From assembly GCA_016719135.1 (NCBI GenBank), contig JADKAV010000031.1, positions 1 through 29,689 on the forward strand: DNA of 29,689 bases. Direction: 5' to 3'. The position numbers and the translations under genes were made by a program. The number at the start of each line of letters is the position of its first letter. The first letter of the stretch is position 1. Below the pieces are notes generated by a model that saw only the letters and a list, made by a program, of their open reading frames with translations, did no database searches and was not told the DNA's origin. Shown here one piece after another: positions 8,517-17,776 of the stretch. The stretch is from Micrococcales bacterium. Lineage in GTDB: Bacteria; Actinomycetota; Actinomycetes; S36-B12; UBA10799.

Positions 8517-8627
8517 GCGTTGGAGTTGGGTACGGGCGTTGGACATCGGCACATGCGTGAGAGAAGGAACGGGCGTGCAACTCCAACGCCGGTACCGATC
8601 TCCAACGCGTGTACATAAGTCCAACGC
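8517..8627. repeat. Palindromic element built of 19-bp units (copy 1)
   Basis: GCGTTGGA occurs at 8517 and 8536, with a diverged third unit (GCGTGAGA) at 8555, all 19 bases apart. The reverse complement TCCAACGC occurs at 8582, 8601 and 8620, again 19 bases apart. The two halves form an imperfect inverted repeat of about 50 bp per arm. The right-arm spacers both carry GTAC. The element fills the gap between the convergent 3' ends of the diguanylate cyclase and the MDR oxidoreductase. It has no poly-T tract typical of an intrinsic terminator. The same design recurs at 22103-22423. Confidence 0.85.
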
Positions 8628-8645
8628 CTGCGGCGGTGGACGCCG

Positions 8646-9611
8646 CTACTCGACGGTCAGCACAAGTTTGCCGCGCACCTCACCGGCGGCAAGTCGCTCG
8701 AACGCCGAGCGGGCATCCGCCAAGGGGTACTCGGCGTCGATCGGCGGGCGCAGACCGGTCGCCTCACACATGTCGATCAATCGCCGGAGTTCGGCCGCGG
8801 TGCCCATCGTCGAACCGATCACGCTCAACTGACGGAAAAAGACGTGGTTCAGGTCCGCGGGCGGCTGACCCCCGGTGGTGGCTCCGCTGACCACCAGTCG
8901 CCCGCCCGGCCGCAGGCTGCGGATCGAGTGCGACCACGTGGCCTTGCCCACCGTCTCGATCACCAGGTCGACCCGGTGGGGCAACCTCTGACCGGAGTCG
9001 AACACCGCGTGCGCGCCCATCTCGAGCGCGAAGTCGGACTTGTCGCGCGTGGTCGCCCAGACCCGGGCGCCCGCGTGCCGCGCCAGCATGATCGCCGCGC
9101 TAGCCACGCCGCCTCCTGCGCCCTGCACCAGCACCGTTTCCCCGGGCTGCAACGCACCCCGGGTGAACAGCATGCGGTAGGCCGTCAACCACGCCGTCGG
9201 AAGGCAGGCGGCTTGGGCGAAGGACAGCGCCCGTGGCTTCGGAATGAGGTTCACCGCCGGGACGGCGACCCATTGCGCGAAGGTGCCTTGGTGTCGCTCG
9301 GACAGCAGACTGCGTCCGGGATCGAACGTCTCATCACCGCCTCCGGCCTGCGCCGATCCGATCACCGAGTGCACGATGACCTCCCGGCCCTCGGCATCGA
9401 TTCCCGCGGCGTCGCAGCCCAGGATCATCGGCAGCGCCGAGGCGGACAGGCCGACGCCTCGCAGGCTCCACAAGTCGTGATGGTTCAGCGAGGCCGCCTT
9501 GACCTTCACCTCGACCCAACCCTCGGGAACCTGTGGCGCGGGGCGCTCCCCGACCTGTAGTGCCGACACCGGATCGTCGGAGTCGAAGTCCGACACATAA
9601 GCCGCGAGCAT
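8646..9611 (-). CDS. MDR-family zinc-free NAD(P)H:quinone oxidoreductase-like protein
   Basis: This 321-residue protein has the two-domain medium-chain dehydrogenase/reductase layout: a GroES-like N-terminal half (SLNHHDLWSLRGVG, LGCDAAGI) and a Rossmann half with VLVQGAGGGVASAA near residues 160-173. The catalytic and structural zinc cysteines of alcohol dehydrogenases are absent, placing it with quinone oxidoreductase/enoyl reductase-like members. The substrate cannot be named. It is divergent from the beta-propeller gene and convergent with the diguanylate cyclase. Its ATG is preceded by TAGCGT at six bases with no ribosome-binding site, suggesting a leaderless transcript. Confidence 0.88.
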   Translation of the reverse strand: MLAAYVSDFDSDDPVSALQVGERPAPQVPEGWVEVKVKAASLNHHDLWSLRGVGLSASALPMILGCDAAGIDAEGREVIVHSVIGSAQAGGGDETFDPGRSLLSERHQGTFAQWVAVPAVNLIPKPRALSFAQAACLPTAWLTAYRMLFTRGALQPGETVLVQGAGGGVASAAIMLARHAGARVWATTRDKSDFALEMGAHAVFDSGQRLPHRVDLVIETVGKATWSHSIRSLRPGGRLVVSGATTGGQPPADLNHVFFRQLSVIGSTMGTAAELRRLIDMCEATGLRPPIDAEYPLADARSAFERLAAGEVRGKLVLTVE

Positions 9612-9617
9612 GGCTTC

Positions 9618-9623
9618 ACGCTA
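9618..9623 (-). promoter_or_regulatory. Leaderless -10 box (TAGCGT) for the MDR gene
   Basis: On the minus strand TAGCGT is followed by six bases and then the ATG at 9611. The identical hexamer and spacing precede the unrelated gene at 14403, which supports a real promoter. Confidence 0.55.
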
Positions 9624-9672
9624 GAACACCGCTGCTCAGCGCGATGACGGACCGGCAGAGACCGCCCGGGAG

Positions 9673-9678
9673 TAGACT
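9673..9678 (+). promoter_or_regulatory. Putative -10 box (TAGACT) for the beta-propeller gene
   Basis: TAGACT fits TAnnnT. The expected leader contains GAAGGGG at 9696-9702, nine bases before the ATG at 9712. Confidence 0.4.
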
Positions 9679-9711
9679 GGAATCGGCGAGGCGGTGAAGG
9701 GGATGATCACT

Positions 9712-10893
9712 ATGCCGACGCTGAGGTTATTGCGGTCTTCGATGATCACCCTCGCCCCGTGCGCAGGACTACTCTGCTGGGGCCCACCGGCCCGCGCTGA
9801 TCTGTGGGCCCCTCCCCAGGTTCTCACCGACTCCGGCACCCACTCACACGTCGCAAGTTCTGAGGATGGGTCGCTGCTGGCCGCGGTGTGGCGGTCCGAA
9901 GCGATCCAGGTCAGCACGAGCCACACCGGTGGCCGCCTGTGGACAACCCCGCGCCCGATCTCGCCCGCTGGTGCAGTCAACGATCTCAAGGTTTGCGTCA
10001 GAGGGCGCACCATCGTCGTGGTCTACGCGCTTCGGGCCGAGCCCGGAGGCATCCGCTCGGTCACCAGTACCGATGCCGGGACGACCTGGACCGCTCCGGT
10101 CGCGGTGTCCGGCGACCGGGAGGACTTCCTGCCGCAGGTGATCGGCTCAGCCGATGGCACTCGTGTTCTGCTCGCCTGGCGCCATGACGATGGCTCCGAG
10201 CATTACGACGTGCAGGTCGCCAGCAGCGCGGACTCCGGACACACCTGGAGCCCGGTCCGGTCGCTGTCCGCGCAGGGTTTCAGCAGCGGGGTGCCACGCG
10301 TCGGCCTGTCCGACGATGGCTTGCGTGGGATCGTGGCCTGGGGCCAGTACGAGATCGCGTTTCGCGGCGTGCAGACGTCAGCCACAGCCGACGGCGGCAA
10401 GACCTGGTCCGACGCCGTATCGATATCGGACCCGGCGGAATCCGGAGACCACCCCAGCCTGGGAATCTCCGCCGACGGGCTGCGGGCCACGATCGTGTGG
10501 GACGGCAGCCCCGGCGTCGACCGGTACATCGCCGCCGCGACCTCCTCGGACGGTGGCGCCTCCTGGAACGCCCCGACCCGCGTCAGCCCTAGCGGCCAGT
10601 ACGGCGAGTACCCGGTGGTTTCGGTGAGTTCCGACGGCCTGCGTGCGGTTGCGGCCTGGAGTCGGTACGTGAACCCGGATCCGACATACGAGGTCCGCAG
10701 CGCGTGGAGTTCCGATGGCGGTGGTAGTTGGTCGCCGGACGTGACCCTCAGCGCACAGAGCGCGGACTCGAAGGGGCCGGGCCTGGTGCTTTCCCCTGAT
10801 GGGCGTTCAGCCCGCATGTGGGACAATGCCGGTCACGAAGGCCCGCAGACGCGTCCAGTGGGGGCGGGGCGCGCACCCACGGGCGGGGCGTAA
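9712..10893 (+). CDS. Secreted BNR/Asp-box beta-propeller protein, tail frameshifted
   Basis: The ATG at 9712 gives a Sec signal peptide: a basic start (MPTLRLLRSS), a hydrophobic stretch, and PARA before DLWAPP as the probable cleavage site. It is chosen over the GTG at 9694 and the ATG at 9703 because GAAGGGG lies at the right distance. At least five Asp-box repeats follow (TDAGTTW, ADSGHTW, ADGGKTW, SDGGASW, SDGGGSW), alternating with S-x-DG-x-R strands: a sialidase-like beta-propeller. Catalytic sialidase residues are not recognisable, so glycan or surface binding is as likely as hydrolysis. The frame ends in an unrelated tail at 10893, but continuation in other frames shows a longer protein (next entry). 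Confidence 0.8.
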   Translation: MPTLRLLRSSMITLAPCAGLLCWGPPARADLWAPPQVLTDSGTHSHVASSEDGSLLAAVWRSEAIQVSTSHTGGRLWTTPRPISPAGAVNDLKVCVRGRTIVVVYALRAEPGGIRSVTSTDAGTTWTAPVAVSGDREDFLPQVIGSADGTRVLLAWRHDDGSEHYDVQVASSADSGHTWSPVRSLSAQGFSSGVPRVGLSDDGLRGIVAWGQYEIAFRGVQTSATADGGKTWSDAVSISDPAESGDHPSLGISADGLRATIVWDGSPGVDRYIAAATSSDGGASWNAPTRVSPSGQYGEYPVVSVSSDGLRAVAAWSRYVNPDPTYEVRSAWSSDGGGSWSPDVTLSAQSADSKGPGLVLSPDGRSARMWDNAGHEGPQTRPVGAGRAPTGGA

Positions 10894-11210
10894 CACCGCG
10901 CGGGCCCCTGTCCTCCGCTTTCACCTACCTGGCCCCTCCGAAGCCGAAGGTCAAGTCCAAGACCACGGTCAAAGGCTGGCCCAAGAAGACAGTCGCACGC
11001 AAGGGCAAAGGAGGCTCGCGGCCAAGGGCACCGTCCAGAAGAAGGCCAAGGGACACTGGAAGAAGTACCACCGGTACACCTGGAAAAGCCTGAAGCGGAA
11101 AGACCCTCCGGGCCAAGAAGGGCACCGTGGTGCGGTACCGACTGAGGTTGCCAGCCACTGACAGCGCCAAGGCCAAGACGACTCGGGTGGCCAAGGTCAG
11201 GGGCCTATAG
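10830..11210 (+). pseudogene. Frameshifted Lys-rich C-terminal region of the beta-propeller protein
   Basis: Past 10830 the protein can be followed only by switching frames. A short GRNTARAP stretch leads to FTYLAPPKPKVKSKTTVKGW, then RLAAKGTVQKKAKGHWKKYH, then KKGTVVRYRLRLPATDSAKA, ending at a TAG at 11208-11210. Each piece joins the next sensibly and resembles the Lys-rich beta-sandwich tails of secreted actinobacterial proteins, so the full product would be roughly 500 residues. About four single-base shifts are needed within 300 bases. They may be sequencing errors in a repetitive, GC-rich stretch or true decay. No separate gene is evident between 10894 and 11255. Confidence 0.65.
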
Positions 11211-11255
11211 CCGGGCTCATGGACACCCACCACGCCCGTCGGACACCATGGACAC

Positions 11256-12269
11256 ATGGTCTCTTTCGGCAGCGACAATCACAGCGGTGTGCACCCCGAG
11301 GTCATGGCAGCGTTGCACGCGGCCAACGAGGGGCACGTCAGCGCGTACGGCGACGATCCCTGGACACGCGAGGCCGAGGATCTGCTGCGTCAGGAGTTCG
11401 GCGCGGACAGCGTGCCGATCCTGGTGGCCAACGGAACCGGCGCCAACCTCATCGCGCTGCAGTCCTGCCTGCGTCCCTGGGACGCGGTGGTCTGCTCGGA
11501 CGTCGCGCACATCAACGTCGACGAGGGGGGCGCGCCTGAGCGGATCCTGGGGTCGAAGCTCATCGGTCTGCCGACCCCGGACGGGCGCATCGTGCCCGAG
11601 CAGTTGGCCGCGACCTGCGAACGCATCGGTGATGAGCACGCCGTGCAACCCAAGGTGTTGTCCCTGACCCAATCCACGGAGTACGGGACCGTCTATACCG
11701 CCGAGCAAGCCGGTGCTTTGGTGTCCGAAGCCCGTCGGCTGGGGATGAAGATCCACGTAGACGGTGCCCGCTTGGCCAACGCCGCGGCAGCGCTCGGGAT
11801 CAGTCTCGGTGAGGCAGCCGCTATGTTCGACGCCGACGTGATCAGCATGGGCGGGACCAAGAACGGCTTGATGGGCGCCGAGGCCGTGGTGTTCGTGGAT
11901 CCCGGTCTGGGCGACCAGGCCAAGTGGATCCGGAAGGCCACCACGCAGTTGATGAGCAAGCACCGCTATCTGGCCGCGCAGTTCATCGCACTGCTGTCCG
12001 ACGACCTGTGGCGGCGCAACGCCGAGCATTCCAACACGATGGCCCGGCAGCTCGGTGAGCGTCTGGTCGAAGTGGGCGTCGCGCTGACCCAGCCCGTCGA
12101 GGTGAACGCGGTGTTCGCCATCCTGCCCGAGCCCGGCGAACTGCAGGCGCAGTACCACTTCTACGAGTGGTTGGCGGCCGATGAATACCGGTTCATGTGC
12201 TCCTGGGACACCACGGACACAGACATCGAGGATTTCATCGCAGCCGTCGGTCTCATGTCCGGCAATTAG
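11256..12269 (+). CDS. Low-specificity L-threonine aldolase
   Basis: This 337-residue PLP enzyme of the beta-eliminating lyase/threonine aldolase family would split threonine (or allo-threonine) into glycine and acetaldehyde. The N-terminus MVSFGSDNHSGVHPEVMAAL is typical. HVDGAR holds D169, which contacts the PLP pyridine nitrogen, and R172. K202 in MGGTKNG forms the Schiff base. The ATG at 11256 is chosen for the family N-terminus; the ATG at 11248 is in another frame. No convincing ribosome-binding site or -10 box is visible. The AhpD-like gene follows after 21 bases and may be co-transcribed. Confidence 0.92.
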   Translation: MVSFGSDNHSGVHPEVMAALHAANEGHVSAYGDDPWTREAEDLLRQEFGADSVPILVANGTGANLIALQSCLRPWDAVVCSDVAHINVDEGGAPERILGSKLIGLPTPDGRIVPEQLAATCERIGDEHAVQPKVLSLTQSTEYGTVYTAEQAGALVSEARRLGMKIHVDGARLANAAAALGISLGEAAAMFDADVISMGGTKNGLMGAEAVVFVDPGLGDQAKWIRKATTQLMSKHRYLAAQFIALLSDDLWRRNAEHSNTMARQLGERLVEVGVALTQPVEVNAVFAILPEPGELQAQYHFYEWLAADEYRFMCSWDTTDTDIEDFIAAVGLMSGN

Positions 12270-12290
12270 CCGTACGTGGGAGCCTGAAGT

Positions 12291-12884
12291 ATGCAAATGG
12301 TCGCCAGGCACCGCTACTCAGTGCGCGATACCTACCGCATCACTGCGCAGGCCGCGCGTACCGTCGTGCGGGCACTCAGGGGGCAGGTCCAGTGCGATCA
12401 GCAGTTCGCGGAGCGGATCAGACTGGCCGTCACGCAGGTCAACGGCTGCGAATTGTGCGCCTACGGCCATGCGAAGTTCGCACTTGAGGCGGGCATGGAC
12501 TCCAGTGAGGTGCGCGATCTGCTCGGTGGCATAACGCGCGGCGTCCCCGACGACCAATTGCCTGCCATTGCGTTCGGACAGCACTACGCCGATACGCGAG
12601 GACACCCGCATGCCGGCGCCTGGCAGCGCATCGTCGAGCAGTACGGCGCTGAACAAGCCTTGTGCGTCTTGCTCGCCACCCGCACGATGATGTGGGGCAA
12701 CGCGATGGGGATCCCTTTGAGCGCCTTACGAGCCCGCGTACAGGGTCGACCCGACCCGAACAGTTCTCTGAGCTGGGAGATCAGCACGACCCTCGGACAG
12801 TTGTTGGTGGTCCCGGCCGCACTACTTGATGGGCTGCTGTCGGAGTTGCGAGCGGCACCGATGCCGGCTGCTCTCGCCGCCTGA
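12291..12884 (+). CDS. AhpD-like/carboxymuconolactone decarboxylase-family protein
   Basis: This 197-residue helical protein carries the AhpD redox motif C53-x2-C56-x3-H60 in VNGCELCAYGH, as in alkylhydroperoxidase AhpD. Members reduce peroxides or act as disulfide reductases; decarboxylase members lack this cysteine pair, so a redox role is favoured. A GGGAG ribosome-binding site at 12278-12282 lies eight bases before the ATG. There is no ahpC nearby, so the partner and substrate are unknown. Confidence 0.85.
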   Translation: MQMVARHRYSVRDTYRITAQAARTVVRALRGQVQCDQQFAERIRLAVTQVNGCELCAYGHAKFALEAGMDSSEVRDLLGGITRGVPDDQLPAIAFGQHYADTRGHPHAGAWQRIVEQYGAEQALCVLLATRTMMWGNAMGIPLSALRARVQGRPDPNSSLSWEISTTLGQLLVVPAALLDGLLSELRAAPMPAALAA

Positions 12885-12963
12885 GCGCAGGTCGTGGCCG
12901 TACCGGACCGCCTGGGTCGCCCGGGCAACTGACCCCGGACTCGGGTTGTCACCAACCCCTCGG

Positions 12964-12969
12964 TAGCGT
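12964..12969 (+). promoter_or_regulatory. Putative -10 box (TAGCGT) for trpB2
   Basis: TAGCGT lies in the 114-base gap after the AhpD-like gene. A leader of about 24 bases would follow, with GAGGAAAGG at 12981-12989 as ribosome-binding site for the ATG at 12999. No good -35 is seen. Confidence 0.45.
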
Positions 12970-12998
12970 GCCGATCAAACGAGGAAAGGGCCTTCCGG

Positions 12999-14375
12999 AT
13001 GGATGACACCGTACGCCAGCACAAGTACCTGCTCACCGAGGACCAGATCCCCACGACCTGGTACAACATCATCCCGGACTTGCCGGTTGCTCCCCCGCCG
13101 CCGCTGCATCCCGGCACCAAAGAACCGGTCGGCCCCGAGGACCTCGCCCCGCTGTTCCCGATGGGCTTGATCGAGCAGGAAGTCACCTCGGAACGTTTCG
13201 TCGAGATCCCCGGTGGTGTGCTCGACGTGTACCGGCAGTGGCGGCCAACTCCGCTGTTCCGCGCGCACCGTCTGGAGCAGGCCCTCGACACGCCCGCGCG
13301 CATCTACTACAAGTACGAAGGCGTGTCACCGGCCGGTTCGCACAAGCCGAACACCGCCGTGCCCCAGGCGTACTACAACGCTCTGGAGGGCGTGAAGAAA
13401 CTCACCACGGAGACCGGTGCCGGGCAGTGGGGCACGGCCCTGGCCTTCGCCTGCGCTCTCTACGGCCTGGAGTGCGAGGTGTGGCAGGTCGGCGCTTCCT
13501 ATGATTCCAAGCCCTACCGCCGGCTGATGATCGAGGCGTTCGGGGGTACGGTGCACCGTTCGCCGTCCGAGCTGACCGAAGCCGGTCGCATGCTCGGGGC
13601 GGACCCGGCCAACGCGTCGGGTTCATTGGGCATCGCGATCTCCGAGGCGGTCGAGGTCGCAGCCCAGAATCCCGATATCCGGTACGCGCTGGGCTCGGTG
13701 CTCAACCACGTGCTTCTGCACCAGACAGTGATCGGTGAGGAAGCGCTGCTGCAGATGGAGATGGCCGGTGACACCCCGACCATGATCGTGGGTTGCACCG
13801 GTGGCGGGTCGAACTTCGCGGGCTTGTCGTTCCCATTCCTGCGCGAGAAGCTGGCCGGGCGCATCTCTCCGGAGATCGTCGCGGCGGAACCTGCCAGCTG
13901 CCCGTCGTTGACCCGTGGGGTGTACGCCTACGACTTCGGCGACACCGCGGGGATGACCCCGCTGATGAAGATGCACACCCTCGGCCACGACTTCGTCCCG
14001 GACCCGATCCACGCCGGTGGCCTGCGCTACCACGGCATGGCGCCACTGATCAGTCACGTCTACGACCAGGGTCTGATGACCGCCGAGGCGGTGCCGCAGA
14101 CCGAGTGCTTCTCGGCCGCCGTGCAGTTCGCGCGCACGGAGGGCATCGTCGCCGCGCCGGAGCCCACCCACGCACTGGCATTGGCGATCCGGGAGGCGAA
14201 GAAGGCCCGCGAAACCGGCGAGGAAACGGTCATCCTCACGGCACTGTGCGGACATGGCCACTTCGACCTGCCGGCCTACGACGCCTACCTCAACGGCCGG
14301 ATGGTCGACGAGGACGTCACCGACGCTCGGCTGTCCCACGCGCTGGAGACTCTGCCGGAGGTCCCGGTCGGGTAG
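12999..14375 (+). CDS. trpB2: Tryptophan synthase beta chain-like protein, TrpB2 type
   Basis: At 458 residues this is longer than the usual TrpB1 (about 400) and matches the TrpB2 group: an extended N-terminus (LTEDQIPTTWYNIIPDLPV), the PLP motif YEGVSPAGSHKPNTA with K116, and a phosphate-binding loop GCTGGGSNFAG. TrpB2 enzymes condense indole with serine or phosphoserine, and in vivo may salvage indole or do other beta-replacement chemistry. There is no trpA or other trp gene here, which fits a stand-alone TrpB2. It has its own promoter and a strong ribosome-binding site. Confidence 0.92.
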   Translation: MDDTVRQHKYLLTEDQIPTTWYNIIPDLPVAPPPPLHPGTKEPVGPEDLAPLFPMGLIEQEVTSERFVEIPGGVLDVYRQWRPTPLFRAHRLEQALDTPARIYYKYEGVSPAGSHKPNTAVPQAYYNALEGVKKLTTETGAGQWGTALAFACALYGLECEVWQVGASYDSKPYRRLMIEAFGGTVHRSPSELTEAGRMLGADPANASGSLGIAISEAVEVAAQNPDIRYALGSVLNHVLLHQTVIGEEALLQMEMAGDTPTMIVGCTGGGSNFAGLSFPFLREKLAGRISPEIVAAEPASCPSLTRGVYAYDFGDTAGMTPLMKMHTLGHDFVPDPIHAGGLRYHGMAPLISHVYDQGLMTAEAVPQTECFSAAVQFARTEGIVAAPEPTHALALAIREAKKARETGEETVILTALCGHGHFDLPAYDAYLNGRMVDEDVTDARLSHALETLPEVPVG

Positions 14376-14390
14376 AACCGCCTGCTTGCG

Positions 14391-14396
14391 TAGCGT
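14391..14396 (+). promoter_or_regulatory. Leaderless -10 box (TAGCGT) for the helicase-associated gene
   Basis: TAGCGT is followed by six bases and the ATG at 14403. It has the same hexamer and spacing as the MDR gene promoter on the other strand, and no ribosome-binding site is present. Confidence 0.55.
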
Positions 14397-14402
14397 TGCC
14401 AC

Positions 14403-16451
14403 ATGACGCAATCGATGGTGGAACACCTGCGTGCTGTTCCGCTGCTGGGCATACACGCATTCGGGATCGCGTCCGGACCGAGGCTGGAGAATCCGGCCAC
14501 CAGGCTTGGACAGTGGCGTCTGGGCGGTCAGGCCGCATGGGTTGCTGCGCGGACCGCCGGGGTCACGGGGATTCAACTGCTGCAGGTGATCGCGACCCTT
14601 GGCGGTGAGGCGACCCGAGCTCAGATCGAGAAGCAGACACCGGGGCTCGGGGCCGACGACCTGGACCGGGAGTTGTCCCGGCTCGCGGCCGGCGAGTTGA
14701 TTGTTCTGCGGCCCGACGGGGCAGCAGCGCTTCGGCCGCAATCCGAAAACCTCGTGCACGAGGTCGCGCCGTCGATGGCCTCGGACCACACGCCGATCAC
14801 CAGCGATGCCCTGGCGGGCATCTGCCGGACCCTGGGAATCAAACCACCGATGCGCAAGCAGGAGCGGATCGACGCGATCGCCGACTTCTTCGCCGACCCC
14901 GGCAACGCCGTGCGGATCCGTGCTGAGCTGTCGGGCGAGGCCTGGGACCTTCTGCTGCGCATCGCCGACGCAGATCTTCACGACGACGACCTGTACGAAT
15001 ACGCATTCGCTGCCCGGATGGTCCACTACCGTCCCAACCACTTGCGTCACGATCCCCGTATCGACGTGCTCGACGAGCTCATGAGCCGTGGCCTCATCGG
15101 GGCCAGCTGGGACTCGCGACTGTGGGTGTGGAAACAGGCATGGCCGGTACTGGACCGCCCGTTCTTCACCCACTGGAGCGTGCCCGAGAAGCCTGCCACG
15201 CAGCAGGTGAGTTTCACCCCGGCGCGCATTCCGAGGGTGGTCGCCGACCTGGATCGGGCGCTACAGGTCTGGCGCGCGCATCCACCTGCGGCGTTGAAGA
15301 GCGGGCATATGCGTTTGGCCAAGACCAACGTGCGGAGCCTGGCGAAGTCACTGGGAAGTCCGGTGCAGGCGATCGACCTGCTGGGACGGCTGGCCATGGG
15401 GATCGGGCTTGTTCGGGCCAAGATCGTGTCCAAGTCCGGTCGTGGCCGCAATCAAACGATCGACGAGGTCTGGAACCCCGATGAGCAACTCATCGCCGAG
15501 TGGAACTGTTTGACGCCCAGCCAGCAATGGCTGCGACTACTGGCCGAATGGTGCCGGCCCCAAGGTGACTTCTCGGAGCCACAGGTCATCAATCGACACC
15601 TGGTGCTGTGGGAGTTGGCGAATCTGGAGCCGGCAGCAGGCTGGACCAACCCCGATCAGTTCGCCGAGTGGGTCGCCCATCACTACGCACCAGAGGGCGA
15701 CAAGGCCGAAGCGCTGGAGGCGGTCGACGATCTGCGTCACCTCGGTGTGATTGCCTCATCCGGTCCGGCGGGCCTGACCGAACTCGGTGCGGCTGCTTTG
15801 CGAGATCCCGTGGCCGCGGCCGACATCGAGGTCGGGGGTTCGACGCAGGCGATCGTGCAGGCTGACCACACCGTCATCGCCCCGCCCGATCTGCGTGCCG
15901 ACGTCGCTGCCTGGCTGGCGTCCATCGCAGTGCTCGAAAGCGACGCCGGCGCGTTCATCTACCGACTCGATCCGCACCTGCTCACCGTGGCCGTACAAGC
16001 CGGGAAGACCCCGGAATCGATCTTGGAGTTCCTCACCGAGCTCTCATCGGTTCCGTTGGCCGCGAACATCGAGTGGCTGGTGCGGGACGCTGCCGGGCGG
16101 GCAGGAAGGATCCGGCTGATCTCGGCACCCACGGTGGTCGTGGTCAGCGATCCCGTCGACCTGGTGACGGCGTGCTCGGTGAAGGCCGCCAAATTGAGGC
16201 CGATCTCCGACACCGTCGCCGTCTCCGAACTCGCCCACCCCAAGGTGCAGGCGGCGTTGGAACGCAAAGGTCTGGTCCCGGAGGTCGTGCTGGGGAGCGC
16301 CGCGCAGCCGCCCGCAACCCCGACGCCCGCCCTCGGGCAGCCCAGCAGCGCCGTGCCCGGACACGGACCGGTCCGCAAGCACCTGCTCGTCCGAGATCCG
16401 TTGGCTTTGACCCCCGATCTGGTGGACACCTTGGGCCCGGAGAAGCGGTAG
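14403..16451 (+). CDS. Helicase-associated (XPB/Ssl2-like) domain protein without helicase motor
   Basis: This 682-residue protein resembles the actinobacterial helicase-associated family (Rv0862c-like). It is built of successive winged-helix-like segments (for example TGIQLLQVIATLGGEATRAQ) and a C-terminal half with GGSTQAIVQADHTVIAPPDL, the hallmark strand of this group. Walker A and DEAH motifs are absent, so it cannot be a helicase by itself. In mycobacteria the relative lies beside the XPB helicase; here no helicase gene is adjacent. A DNA repair or transcription-linked role is inferred only from the family name. A proline-rich stretch lies near the C-terminus. Transcription is probably leaderless. 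Confidence 0.75.
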   Translation: MTQSMVEHLRAVPLLGIHAFGIASGPRLENPATRLGQWRLGGQAAWVAARTAGVTGIQLLQVIATLGGEATRAQIEKQTPGLGADDLDRELSRLAAGELIVLRPDGAAALRPQSENLVHEVAPSMASDHTPITSDALAGICRTLGIKPPMRKQERIDAIADFFADPGNAVRIRAELSGEAWDLLLRIADADLHDDDLYEYAFAARMVHYRPNHLRHDPRIDVLDELMSRGLIGASWDSRLWVWKQAWPVLDRPFFTHWSVPEKPATQQVSFTPARIPRVVADLDRALQVWRAHPPAALKSGHMRLAKTNVRSLAKSLGSPVQAIDLLGRLAMGIGLVRAKIVSKSGRGRNQTIDEVWNPDEQLIAEWNCLTPSQQWLRLLAEWCRPQGDFSEPQVINRHLVLWELANLEPAAGWTNPDQFAEWVAHHYAPEGDKAEALEAVDDLRHLGVIASSGPAGLTELGAAALRDPVAAADIEVGGSTQAIVQADHTVIAPPDLRADVAAWLASIAVLESDAGAFIYRLDPHLLTVAVQAGKTPESILEFLTELSSVPLAANIEWLVRDAAGRAGRIRLISAPTVVVVSDPVDLVTACSVKAAKLRPISDTVAVSELAHPKVQAALERKGLVPEVVLGSAAQPPATPTPALGQPSSAVPGHGPVRKHLLVRDPLALTPDLVDTLGPEKR

Positions 16452-16527
16452 CCGGTGCAGGCGAGCGGCATCGCGCGAAAGCAGACCGCGTTTGCCAGGC
16501 GCCGCCCGCAAACCCCAAGAACAGCGC

Positions 16528-17688
<1,161 letters not shown>

Positions 17689-17776
17689 AAGTGATCCTCG
17701 TTCTGTGCGATGCGGTGTCATCTTTCCACAAGCCCTTCGGCACAATGGTGGGCAGTTCTTTCTGGAGGGATCCCAC

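Noticed and set aside
16490..16513. Hairpin GTTTGC/GCAAAC between convergent helicase-associated and malic enzyme genes as a terminator
   Set aside because: Only six base pairs, with a 12-base loop and no T tract on either strand; too weak to call.
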